This document shows, one piece after another, positions 26,240 through 33,896 of a stretch of DNA of 61,706 bases. Made by a program: the position numbers and the translations under genes. Positions within the stretch are counted from its first letter, which is position 1. Each line of letters opens with the position of its first letter. This DNA comes from JBDTVS01 sp040007095 (GTDB taxonomy: Bacteria; Acidobacteriota; Vicinamibacteria; Vicinamibacterales; CAVVIG01), in NCBI GenBank assembly GCA_040007095.1, contig JBDTVS010000061.1, positions 1 through 61,706 on the forward strand, read 5' to 3'. The notes below the pieces were generated by a model. That model saw only the letters and a program-made list of their open reading frames with translations. It did not search any database and was not told the origin of the DNA.

Positions 26240-26256
26240 TGGCCGTGCATTTGCTA
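26240..26256 (+). promoter_or_regulatory. Sigma-54 (-24/-12) promoter of the eCIS operon
   Basis: TGGCCGTGCATTTGCTA matches the consensus TGGCACG-N4-TTGCW, with GG at 26241-26242 and GC at 26253-26254 separated by exactly ten bases and with the full TTGC box. Transcription would begin near 26266, 14 bases before the ATG of the first operon gene. The leader is short and lacks a clear Shine-Dalgarno, so the precise start of that gene is open. Confidence 0.7.
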
Positions 26257-26279
26257 AAACAACAACCGGCGTCCAGCGA

Positions 26280-26543
26280 ATGAGCGAAGCGCTCAAGCAC
26301 CAAATCCTTCGCTACCTCGTCGAACATCCGAGTGCCCGGGACTCGGCCGAAGGCATCCATGCCTGGTGGCTCCCTCCGGAGGGCGACGTGATGCGTCCCG
26401 AAGTGGACGAGGCGCTCGCGGATCTCGTCGAGCGCGGCTGGGTGGAAACGCACGGCGAAGGCGACGGCCAGCTGTTCGGCCTGCTCGCGGCCGCCACGCC
26501 GGCGATTCGCGAGTATCTGATGGAGGGAGAGCCGGGTGGCTAA
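26280..26543 (+). CDS. Small winged-helix-like protein at the head of the eCIS operon
   Basis: An 87-residue protein. The sequence EALKHQILRYLVEHPSARDSAEGIHAWWLP...RPEVDEALADLVERGWVETHGEGDGQLFGL has the helix-helix-strand-turn-strand pattern of a small winged-helix domain, without membrane segment. It is the first gene after the sigma-54 promoter. Its stop overlaps the GTG start of the DUF4255 gene (eight shared bases), so the pair is translationally coupled. It may act as an operon-specific regulator or an assembly factor; neither can be shown. Confidence 0.6.
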   Translation: MSEALKHQILRYLVEHPSARDSAEGIHAWWLPPEGDVMRPEVDEALADLVERGWVETHGEGDGQLFGLLAAATPAIREYLMEGEPGG

Positions 26544-27132
26544 CTTTCGGGCGGTGTACTCGGTAGGAAAATCAATTGCCGACTACCTCGATCAGAACTA
26601 TCCCGCCGAGTTGAAAAACGCGTTCAAGTGCGCGTTTCGCCCGGTCTCGAGCGCGGAGATTGCCGGCGAGGACGCGCAGAACCTCGACCAGCTGGTGTCG
26701 GTCTTTCTGCACCGCATCACGCGCAACGAACAGCTGCGCTCGCCCAGCCGGATCGTCGGCCGGCCGGATCAGCAGCCCACGCTCTTTCTCGACTTGCACT
26801 ATCTGGTCACCTACTGGGGCACGAGTGTCGAGGCCGAACACACGATCCTGGGGTGGGTGATGCAGCAGCTCGAGGAAAATCCCGTGCTCGACGCCTCGAT
26901 TCTCTCGAAAAACGCCGGATGGGATGCGACCGACACCGTGCAGTTGATCCCGGCGAACTTGAACCTCGAAGACATCCTGCGCATCTGGGATGCGCTCGGA
27001 CCGAAGTATCGATTGAGCGTCGCGTACCTGGCCAGGTTCGTGCGCATCGATCGGTCCATCGTCGCCGGCGGCCCCGTGGTGGCGACGCGCTTTCAAATCG
27101 GGCCGGCAGGCGCTGCCGAGGACAGCAACTGA
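26536..27132 (+). CDS. DUF4255 (Pvc16-like) eCIS tail-terminator protein
   Basis: A 198-residue protein. MANFRAVYSVGKSIADYLDQNYP, PTLFLDLHYLVTYWGTSVEAEHTILGWVMQQLEENPVLD and IPANLNLEDILRIWDALGPKYRLSVAYLARFVRID are the canonical DUF4255 segments. Family knowledge: Pvc16/Afp16-type proteins cap and fix the length of the sheath-tube assembly. Starting an operon with this gene is common among eCIS loci. The stop and next ATG overlap (TGATG). Confidence 0.88.
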   Translation: MANFRAVYSVGKSIADYLDQNYPAELKNAFKCAFRPVSSAEIAGEDAQNLDQLVSVFLHRITRNEQLRSPSRIVGRPDQQPTLFLDLHYLVTYWGTSVEAEHTILGWVMQQLEENPVLDASILSKNAGWDATDTVQLIPANLNLEDILRIWDALGPKYRLSVAYLARFVRIDRSIVAGGPVVATRFQIGPAGAAEDSN

Positions 27133-27890
27133 TGCGCGTCCTCGACACCGTCGATCGCCGCGTCCTCGGGGCATTCCGCTGCGTCGATGCATTTTCCAGG
27201 CAATCGGTGCTGGACCCGCTCGCCGTGGGCGGCCGGGCGCTCGACATCCGGCGCAATGCCAGCGGCGTCTTCGTGGTGTTCCAGGCCCTGGGCCTGCGCG
27301 ATCTGACCCTCCAGTTCAATCCCACGGCGCCGTGGCCGTCGGCCCGTGCATTCGAGGTGACGATCGTCCCAGCCGGCGCTCGTTATTTCGCACGTCGGGC
27401 GCAGTTGAGCCTGCCGCGTAAGCCGACGCCGGTGAACGACCCCGACTCGTCGATGCGGCCGCAGGATGTCACCCTCTTTCCCGGTCCCGCGGCAGTGCTT
27501 GGATTCAACTGGGCGGTGGTTCGAGTGTCGGTGACAAAGGGCGTCAGCAGGATAGGCGTGCCGTGGGCGATGCTGCGGCTGACGCGCGACAGCGACGCCG
27601 CCGTACTCGCCACCGGCATGAGCGACCGTCAGGGCGAGGCCGTGTTGGCGGTGCCGGGAATCGGCCAGTCGGCGAGCGTTTCCGACGAGGGAGACGTGAT
27701 GACGACGACGGTCGCTGCTACGGTGACCGCGTACGTCGACCCCGACAACTTCATCCGGAGCGACACCTGGCTGCCCGATCCGGACGACGTGCTGAATGAC
27801 CTCGACAATCCGGTTCTCAAGACGCTCACTCAGGCCGTGAAGATCGGTCGCGGCACGCAGAGTCATTTCGAGATGCCGATCGCTGTTTAG
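27132..27890 (+). CDS. eCIS-associated protein of unknown function
   Basis: A 252-residue protein with its ATG overlapping the DUF4255 stop. The N-terminal part has beta-strand-like alternation (FVVFQALGLRDLTLQFNPT, AFEVTIVPAGARYFARRAQLSLP). The central part WAMLRLTRDSDAAVLATGMSDRQGEAVLAVPGIG resembles a carboxypeptidase-regulatory or Ig-like fold. It is not recognised as a core Afp/PVC gene. Its position between the tail terminator and sheath suggests an accessory structural role, such as a cap-proximal or fibre-linking protein. Confidence 0.55.
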   Translation: MRVLDTVDRRVLGAFRCVDAFSRQSVLDPLAVGGRALDIRRNASGVFVVFQALGLRDLTLQFNPTAPWPSARAFEVTIVPAGARYFARRAQLSLPRKPTPVNDPDSSMRPQDVTLFPGPAAVLGFNWAVVRVSVTKGVSRIGVPWAMLRLTRDSDAAVLATGMSDRQGEAVLAVPGIGQSASVSDEGDVMTTTVAATVTAYVDPDNFIRSDTWLPDPDDVLNDLDNPVLKTLTQAVKIGRGTQSHFEMPIAV

Positions 27891-27907
27891 GGTCCAAAGG
27901 AGGAGCC

Positions 27908-29680
27908 GTGCCCGAGTACTTAGCACCTGGCGTTTATGTGGAAGAAACCAGCTTCCGCGCCCCGTCGATCGAAGGGGTCGGCACCAGCACTGCCGCGTTT
28001 GTCGGCCCGACGCTGACTGGTCCGGTCCCGACCAGGTCAACCGAGCAGGTCGACCACATGCCGCCGGAACTACTGACGAGCTTCGGGGATTTTGCGGCGA
28101 TCTATGGCGGGTACGGCAACTTGACGCTTGCCACCAATAGTGCCGACCCCAAGAACGTCAACTACCTCGCGCTCAGCGTCAAGGCCTTCTTCGACAACGG
28201 CGGATCGCGCCTGTATGTGTCGCGCGTCTTTACGCCGAAGGCCGTCAACGACGCGGGCCGGGCCGGCGCAGTGACGCCGTCGGACGACCGTCTGGCGATC
28301 GCCGCGCGATTCCCCGGGAGTGGTCTGAACCAGAGCAAGGTCAGCATCAGCCTGGCTGCCAACAAGACCCAGAACATCGGGAACCTCCCGCCCGGCTCCC
28401 TGCTCGTGGATCCCGACGCGCCGGATCCGGCTGACGCCACGAAAAAGAAGCCGGCGTTCTACAGCAACGGCGGCGGCGGAGACTTTCTCAAAGTGGGCGA
28501 TCCGGCCACCAAACTGACTGGTCTGCCCGCGAACCTCACGCTCATCACGCTCTCGGTGAGCCTCCCCAGCGCCTCGGGCAACACGAGCGTCTACGAAGGT
28601 CTGGGACTGGACGCCAATCATCCGCAATACATCGGCACGGTGCTGGGACCGACCCCGCCACGCCGTATTGACGTGCTCGAGAATCAGGTCGCGATGCTGG
28701 TCGGCAAGAACCTGAACGCCGCGACCCTGTTCGCGGAGCTGTTCCCTGATTGGCCGACCAAAACCGTGGCCAAAGAGTACGTCCTGGCCGGCGGCAACGA
28801 CGGGGCCGAGCCGGTCAACGCGGACTACGACACGGCGCTCGAAGCCCTCGACGGCCTCGAAGACATCGCCATTGTCGCCGCCCCGGGCTCCTCCGCGTTT
28901 GCGATCGCCGACCAGGTGATCAACACGCTGATCACGCACGTGGAGAAGCCGCGTTCCTACCGCGTCGCGATTCTCGACACGCCTGCCAACTGCATCGCCT
29001 CGCAGGTGAGAGACGTCCGCAGCAAGATCGACTCGTCCTACGCCGCGCTCTATACGCCGTGGGTCATCACGCCCAATCCGTTGTCGCGGCCGGGCACCGC
29101 GATTGCCAGCGAAATCGCCGTGCCCCCTTCAGGCTTCCAGGCCGGCATCTACGCGCGCAACGACACTCAGCACAGCGTAGCGAAGGCGCCGGCCAACGAG
29201 GTCGTGCTGGGCGCCTTGCGCTTCGAGCGGAACATCAACTTCGCCGAGCAAGGCGTACTCAACCCGCTGGGCATCAACTGCCTGCGCTTCTTTCCAGGAC
29301 GCGGCTATCGGGTCTGGGGCGCGCGAACGGCCTCGTCCAATTCCGAGATCAAGTACGTGAACGTTCGGCGTTATCTGGTGTACCTCGAGCACTCGATCGA
29401 CAACGGCTCGCAGTGGGCGGTGTTCGAAAACAACGGGTCGCTGCTGTGGGCGCGGATCAAGGAGTCGGTCGAGGAATTCCTGCACAACGAGCTGCGCCAG
29501 GGCAATCTGCTCGGCACGACCGATGCGGAAGCCTATTTCGTCCGCTGCGACCGCAGCACCATGACGCAGAACGACCTGGACAACGGCCGGCTGATCTGTC
29601 TCATCGGCGTCGCGCTGCTCAAGCCCGCCGAGTTCGTGATTTTCCGGATCGGCCAGAAGACCGCGGACGCGCGGTCCTGA
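27908..29680 (+). CDS. Contractile tail sheath protein 1 (Pvc2/gp18-like)
   Basis: A 590-residue protein with AAAGGAGGAGCC before its GTG start. The N-terminus MPEYLAPGVYVEETSFRAPSIEGVGTSTAAFVG is the classic phage and eCIS sheath signature. The C-terminus LHNELRQGNLLGTTDAEAYFVRCDRSTMTQNDLDNGRLICLIGVALLKPAEFVIFRI is the conserved sheath C-terminal domain, whose strand interactions hold the contractile mesh. The middle carries an insertion relative to minimal sheaths (about 350 residues), consistent with surface decoration domains. It contracts to drive the inner tube. Confidence 0.92.
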   Translation: MPEYLAPGVYVEETSFRAPSIEGVGTSTAAFVGPTLTGPVPTRSTEQVDHMPPELLTSFGDFAAIYGGYGNLTLATNSADPKNVNYLALSVKAFFDNGGSRLYVSRVFTPKAVNDAGRAGAVTPSDDRLAIAARFPGSGLNQSKVSISLAANKTQNIGNLPPGSLLVDPDAPDPADATKKKPAFYSNGGGGDFLKVGDPATKLTGLPANLTLITLSVSLPSASGNTSVYEGLGLDANHPQYIGTVLGPTPPRRIDVLENQVAMLVGKNLNAATLFAELFPDWPTKTVAKEYVLAGGNDGAEPVNADYDTALEALDGLEDIAIVAAPGSSAFAIADQVINTLITHVEKPRSYRVAILDTPANCIASQVRDVRSKIDSSYAALYTPWVITPNPLSRPGTAIASEIAVPPSGFQAGIYARNDTQHSVAKAPANEVVLGALRFERNINFAEQGVLNPLGINCLRFFPGRGYRVWGARTASSNSEIKYVNVRRYLVYLEHSIDNGSQWAVFENNGSLLWARIKESVEEFLHNELRQGNLLGTTDAEAYFVRCDRSTMTQNDLDNGRLICLIGVALLKPAEFVIFRIGQKTADARS

Positions 29681-29806
29681 GACCGTATCGATCGACTGAT
29701 GAGCGCCCACTCCACCTGGCTGCCGACCGCGACGCGCGGGTCGCGGCAACGGTCGGACGGGTGGTGATTTCGAGCACAGACACTGTGAGGAGAGCGAGAG
29801 CACACC

Positions 29807-30268
29807 ATGGCTGACCGCACTGCGCCTTACCCGGCCTACAACTTCCTGGTCGATTGGAAGGGCCCCAACGGCCCCGACACGATCCTCGGCGGCTTCTCCG
29901 ACGTCACCGGACTGTCCACGGAGATTCACGTCTCGGAGTACCGCAACGGCAACGACCCCGAACCGCACGTGCAGAAATTCGCCGGCATTCACAAGGTCGA
30001 AAACGTGACCTGCAAGCGCGGGTTGGTGAACTCGCTGGACTTCTGGGCCTGGATCACGCAGACGCGCACGGACGGCGCGAACGCCAAACGAGAAGTCGTG
30101 ATCACGCTGCGCGACGAGTCCGGCGACGCCGTGCAGAAATTCAAGCTGCGCGGCGTCATTCCGTTCAAGTGGACCGGGCCGACGCTTTCCGGCAAGGGCG
30201 CCGGCGACGTGGCGATGGAAGAAATCGTGCTCTCGGTGGAAGGGCTCGAGATCGAATCCGCCCCGTAA
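29807..30268 (+). CDS. Tail tube protein 1 (gp19-like)
   Basis: A 153-residue protein. PAYNFLVDWKGPNGPDTILGGFSDVTGLSTEIHVSEYRNGNDP and HVQKFAGIHKVENVTCKRGLVNSLDFWAWITQTR are typical of the T4 gp19/Pvc1 tube family, as is the final VAMEEIVLSVEGLEIE. Hexameric rings of this protein stack into the inner tube through which cargo passes. It lies 126 bases downstream of sheath 1 in the same operon, and a palindromic repeat follows its stop at 30286. Confidence 0.92.
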   Translation: MADRTAPYPAYNFLVDWKGPNGPDTILGGFSDVTGLSTEIHVSEYRNGNDPEPHVQKFAGIHKVENVTCKRGLVNSLDFWAWITQTRTDGANAKREVVITLRDESGDAVQKFKLRGVIPFKWTGPTLSGKGAGDVAMEEIVLSVEGLEIESAP

Positions 30269-30285
30269 AGCACTCTTTATTCATG

Positions 30286-30338
30286 CGTAGTGTCCGCCCT
30301 CAGGCGGACTATCACGGTCCCTGAAGCCGGACACTACG
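30286..30338. repeat. TGTCCGGC/GGCGGACA palindromic repeat between tube 1 and sheath 2
   Basis: CGTAGTGTCCGCCCTCAGGC begins a 53-base unit ending AAGCCGGACACTACG. The outer ends CGTAGTGTCC and GGACACTACG are perfect complements. It can form a hairpin within the operon, about 18 bases after the tube-1 stop and 124 before the likely start of sheath 2. In opposite orientation it matches the copy at 43771. Confidence 0.75.
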
Positions 30339-30461
30339 CACTGGCGTGAGTTCAATCGCCCAGCAGACCGGGCAGAACGATCGGGTTCCCCGGTCATCTC
30401 GGCGGCGGTGATCTCGGTGATCCCGGTGGTTCCAGCAACCACCACCCAAGGACCTTGTGGT

Positions 30462-32072
30462 ATGAGCCGGATCGTGTTCCAACCCGATCTCCCCGTCACC
30501 CCGGACGAGCCGGATCGGGCCGACGTGGCCTGCTTCGTCGGCCTGGTGCGGTTGCGGCGCGGGGCCGATGAAAGCGTGACGCCCCTGCCGATCACAAAGC
30601 TCGACTGGCTGAGGCTCTATGGATGGCTTGACGGTCCTCACAGGCGCGACTGCGACCTTCGCTACGACATCCCCGTACCGATTGAAAACTACGCAGCGTT
30701 CTACGCGCTCTACGACGATGGGCGATCGGCTGATGCGGTCGGCACGGACTATCTGGCGCTCGCCGTGCAGGCGTTCTTCGCTCAAGGCGGACAGCGCTGT
30801 TACGTCGTCAGAATGGGAGATCCGATCGGTCCCAAGTACGAGGCCGATGTGCTGCACGTCGGTGCCAACGCCGCCGACCGCGCCGCGACGATCCCACGCT
30901 TGCTCGCCCCCGACGCCAGCCCGGAGGACCAATCCAGCTGGCATGGCGTCGCCCATCTCTGGGGCCTGCCGGATGTCTCGTTCCTGCTGCTGCCGGATCT
31001 GCCGTTACTGCACGCGGCGCAGATGCACGTGGCGAAAGGCGAGACCGAGGATCTCGCGCTCGGGCCGGAGCAGTTTATTCCCTGCGTGCCTTCGCCGGCG
31101 CCATCCGAAGACCTGCGAACGTATCCCTTGCCCGCGCCGCGCTTCGGTCCCGCCGAGTACCAGGCGTGGAGCGCCACGCTGCGAACGGTCGTGCAGCGCC
31201 TTTCGACCAGCGACCTGCGAGAAGTGCAATTCGTCGCGGCCATGCCGCTCCCCTTCGAACAACCTATCTCGCCTGCATTCGATGGTCCTTCCGCCGGAGC
31301 AGCGACCGGTGTGCAGGATGCGATCGCGCTGGTCTTACCCGAACTGACCGCCGATGCGGGGCTCTCGGCGTCGAGCGCGTTCCTCCAGTTGGCGTACCCC
31401 TGGCTTCGCACCACGCGATCGCACGGTCTGCTCGAAGGACTGGAGCCGCCCGACGGCACGCTTGCCGGCTTGCTGGCGCGCAACGCCCTCTTGCGCGGCA
31501 CGTTCACCAGCGCCACCAAAATTGCCCCCGCCGACATCGTCGACCTCTTTCCGGCGCTGCCGATGTACGAGACGCTGGTCCCGGCGAGCAAGCCGGTCTG
31601 GCAGGGCAACACCGTGAAGCCGCTCGTGGTGCGGCTCAGTCTCTTCGGCTTCACACCAGCCGGCATTCGCCTGCTCAGCGACGTGACGACGTATCCGGGC
31701 GAGTCGTATCGGCCCGCGCCTGTCAATCGCCTGGTGTCGGTGATCAGCCGAATGGCGCAACACCTCGGGGAAAGCCATCTCTTCGAATCCCATGGGCCGC
31801 GGCTGTGGGCACAACTCGAGCGGACGCTGCGCGCTTTCCTGACGCGGTTGTGGGGACTCGGCGCGCTCGACGGGGCCAGTCCGGCCGAAGCCTTCGACGT
31901 CCATTGCGATCGAAACACGATGACGCAGAACGACATCGACAACGGCCGCATCGTCGCGGTCGTCGGCTTTCAGGCGGCCGCCTCGATTGAACTGATTACC
32001 GTCACGCTGACCGTTCAGGCCGGGAGCACGTCCGAGGCCGAAATTCAGGCGCAGCTGACAGGAGCCGCGTGA
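30462..32072 (+). CDS. Contractile tail sheath protein 2
   Basis: A 536-residue protein from the ATG at 30462 (MSRIVFQPDLPVTPDEP); an extension to 30408 is poorly supported. It lacks the APGVY-type N-terminus but has the sheath pattern DYLALAVQAFFAQGGQRCYVVRMGDP. Its C-terminus has FDVHCDRNTMTQNDIDNGRIVAVVGFQAAASIELITVTLTVQA, directly comparable to sheath 1 (CDRSTMTQNDLDNGR). Family knowledge: eCIS often carry extra sheath paralogues, used for baseplate-proximal or cap-proximal rings. The stop overlaps the next ATG (TGATG). Confidence 0.88.
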   Translation: MSRIVFQPDLPVTPDEPDRADVACFVGLVRLRRGADESVTPLPITKLDWLRLYGWLDGPHRRDCDLRYDIPVPIENYAAFYALYDDGRSADAVGTDYLALAVQAFFAQGGQRCYVVRMGDPIGPKYEADVLHVGANAADRAATIPRLLAPDASPEDQSSWHGVAHLWGLPDVSFLLLPDLPLLHAAQMHVAKGETEDLALGPEQFIPCVPSPAPSEDLRTYPLPAPRFGPAEYQAWSATLRTVVQRLSTSDLREVQFVAAMPLPFEQPISPAFDGPSAGAATGVQDAIALVLPELTADAGLSASSAFLQLAYPWLRTTRSHGLLEGLEPPDGTLAGLLARNALLRGTFTSATKIAPADIVDLFPALPMYETLVPASKPVWQGNTVKPLVVRLSLFGFTPAGIRLLSDVTTYPGESYRPAPVNRLVSVISRMAQHLGESHLFESHGPRLWAQLERTLRAFLTRLWGLGALDGASPAEAFDVHCDRNTMTQNDIDNGRIVAVVGFQAAASIELITVTLTVQAGSTSEAEIQAQLTGAA

Positions 32073-32551
32073 TGCCCACCGACACACCGCTCCACGTCTT
32101 CCGATTCCACGTCGAGTTCAGACCGGATGCCCTGCTCGGCTCCGCCGGATCGGACGTCATCGACATCTGCCAGGGCGCCTTTGCCGAATGCAGCGGTCTC
32201 GAAGCGACGATGGAGCCCCGGGTGATCAAGGAAGGCGGACGCAACTACGGTGCAGCGGTGCGTGCCGGCGGGACGACATTTGCCACCGTCGTGTTGAAGC
32301 GCGGCATCAGCACGAACCGTGAGATGTGGGCGATCTACAACGCCTTTGCGAACGGCTACTTCGCGCCTCGGCTCCAGGTCACGATCAACGTGCTCGATCT
32401 CGATCAAACCGCGGTCAGGGCATGGCAACTGCAGCGCGCCATGCCCGTCAAGTTCAAGTTCGCGGACCTGAACGCACGCGGCTCCGAAGTTGGTATCGAA
32501 GAGCTGCACCTCGCACACGAAGGCTTGTTCTCCGTGTCGCCGACTGTGTAG
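32072..32551 (+). CDS. Tail tube protein 2 (Pvc5-like tube initiator)
   Basis: A 159-residue gp19-family protein: HVFRFHVEFRPDALLGSAGSDVIDICQGAFAECSGLEATMEPRVIKEGG, then FATVVLKRGISTNREMWAIYNAFANG and EVGIEELHLAHEGLFSV. It diverges strongly from tube 1 (different N-terminus, longer loop). In PVC/Afp such a second tube protein (Pvc5) starts the tube at the baseplate. Overlapping start with sheath 2 supports joint production of these two minor ring proteins. Confidence 0.85.
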   Translation: MPTDTPLHVFRFHVEFRPDALLGSAGSDVIDICQGAFAECSGLEATMEPRVIKEGGRNYGAAVRAGGTTFATVVLKRGISTNREMWAIYNAFANGYFAPRLQVTINVLDLDQTAVRAWQLQRAMPVKFKFADLNARGSEVGIEELHLAHEGLFSVSPTV

Positions 32552-32560
32552 GGAGACGGG

Positions 32561-33571
32561 ATGCCAATCGACGCCAGCGACATCACCCGGGCCTATCTCG
32601 TGAAGAGCGAGGAAGAGAGCGATGCGTCGAAGCGCATCGTGTTCGATTTCAATCCGCTGACGCTGTCGTACTACCTCGAGGCCTCTTCGCAACAGCAGAA
32701 CCAGCCGGACCGCACCGGCCAGCAGCAGCACGTCTCGCAGTTCGCGGCCAAGCTGTCGTTCGACGCGGTGTTCGACAACACCGACATCGGCGAAGACGTC
32801 CGGGGCACGACGCTGCGAATCGCCGAGTTCCTGAAGCCCTCGCAGCCGGCGGGCGGCGCCACCAAGAACAGCGGCGCGGGCGCACCTGCGCTCCTGCTCT
32901 TTCATTGGGGAGCATTTCGCTTCCAGGGTGTGCTCACGCAATACAAGGAGACGATCGATTTCTTTTCCAGGGAGGGCGTACCGCTGCGGTCGAGTCTCAA
33001 CCTGGCGATGAACGAGCAGGGACCACTCCTGCAGCCGGATCCAGATCGTCCGACCACCGATACCGGCGCTTCGCTGGTGCCCACCGGAGCGTCCGACAGC
33101 GCGTTGTCGGTGGCAACACGCGGCGGGAACCCTGGCGCGGCGCGTGCGCTGGCGACATCGAACGGACTTGGCAGCCTGCGCGCCACCGGCGGCGCCACCC
33201 TGCAGGTGAGCGCTGGAGGCGGCGCCAGAGCCGCGGCAGGGCTCGTGACGACCCCTCGCGCCGATGCATCGACCAACTGGAATACCAGCGGGTCGGGCAG
33301 TCTCTTCGGCGGTCAGAGCTCGGCTGGGATCTCGGCGAGCTCCGGCGCATTCGCTGGCATCTCCGTCTCGGGCGGCACGAGTCTCTCCGTGGGCGCCGGC
33401 CTCGATGCGTCGGCCATGCTCCAGGGAGGCGCGGCCGCGGACCTGGCTGTCGGCGCCAGTGCGAGCTTCAGCGTCGGCGGCGCGGCGCAGATGGGTGCAG
33501 GCGTCGGGCTCAGCGCCGATGTCGGCGCGAAGGTGAGCTGGAAAGACCTGCTGCAATTCGACGAGGACTGA
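32561..33571 (+). CDS. Pvc7-like baseplate/tube-associated protein lacking LysM
   Basis: A 336-residue protein. The N-terminal half (about 1-150) has RIVFDFNPLTLSYYLEASSQQQ, VSQFAAKLSFDAVFDNTDIGEDVRGTTLRIAEFLKPSQP and FHWGAFRFQGVLTQYKETIDFFSREGVPLRSSLNLAMNEQ, matching the CIS tube/Afp7-type N-terminal domain. In most homologues a LysM domain follows; here the remainder is a Gly/Ala/Ser-rich region (about residues 165-325), ending VSWKDLLQFDED. Its stop overlaps the left end of inverted-repeat element E, so a truncated and replaced C-terminus is possible. Confidence 0.78.
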   Translation: MPIDASDITRAYLVKSEEESDASKRIVFDFNPLTLSYYLEASSQQQNQPDRTGQQQHVSQFAAKLSFDAVFDNTDIGEDVRGTTLRIAEFLKPSQPAGGATKNSGAGAPALLLFHWGAFRFQGVLTQYKETIDFFSREGVPLRSSLNLAMNEQGPLLQPDPDRPTTDTGASLVPTGASDSALSVATRGGNPGAARALATSNGLGSLRATGGATLQVSAGGGARAAAGLVTTPRADASTNWNTSGSGSLFGGQSSAGISASSGAFAGISVSGGTSLSVGAGLDASAMLQGGAAADLAVGASASFSVGGAAQMGAGVGLSADVGAKVSWKDLLQFDED

Positions 33572-33732
33572 GTACTCCGTTTCGCAACTACGGTGACGTA
33601 TTCGGGCGTCGAGGCGCCCGGATCGCCAGGCGCGAGGAGGAAGGATGCCGGGAGCATTTGACCGACCAGCACCGCAGCGAGGCGGGATGCATCGGGGCCC
33701 GAGACGTTAGCGCAATTGCGAAACGGAGCACT
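33571..33732. repeat. Core-and-arm inverted-repeat element, copy E (arm type 4)
   Basis: A 162-base element inside the eCIS operon. The ends are AGTACTCCGTTTCGCAACT and AATTGCGAAACGGAGCACT, complementary at 17 of 19 positions. The core (GGCGCCCGGATCGCCAGGCG, GCACCGCAGCGAGGCGGGAT) matches the other copies. Its first base is the last base of the Pvc7-like stop codon, and its last base is four bases before the ATG of the tiny gene that follows. Confidence 0.88.
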
Positions 33733-33736
33733 AAAG

Positions 33737-33895
33737 ATGGCGGTAACCATAGACGAAGTCGAGGTGGACGTGAGGGACGCCCCTTCTCCACAGGGCGATG
33801 CGCCAGGGCACGGCGGCCCGGCGCGGCCGAAGACGGACCTGGCCGAGGCGCTCGCGCGCATGCGCGAACGCCGAGAGCGATTGAAGGCGGATTGA
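33737..33895 (+). CDS. Small eCIS protein in the Pvc6/DUF5908 position
   Basis: A 52-residue protein (MAVTIDEVEVDVRDAPSP, ending ALARMRERRERLKAD). The beta-strand-like start plus charged helical tail, its size and its location between the Pvc7-like gene and the gpD-like hub gene match the tiny Pvc6/Afp6 (DUF5908) genes. It is below the usual size cut-off for automated annotation. Its stop is one base before the GTG of the hub gene. The insertion of element E just upstream may have displaced its native ribosome binding site (CTAAAG now precedes the ATG). Confidence 0.7.
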   Translation: MAVTIDEVEVDVRDAPSPQGDAPGHGGPARPKTDLAEALARMRERRERLKAD

Positions 33896-33896
33896 C

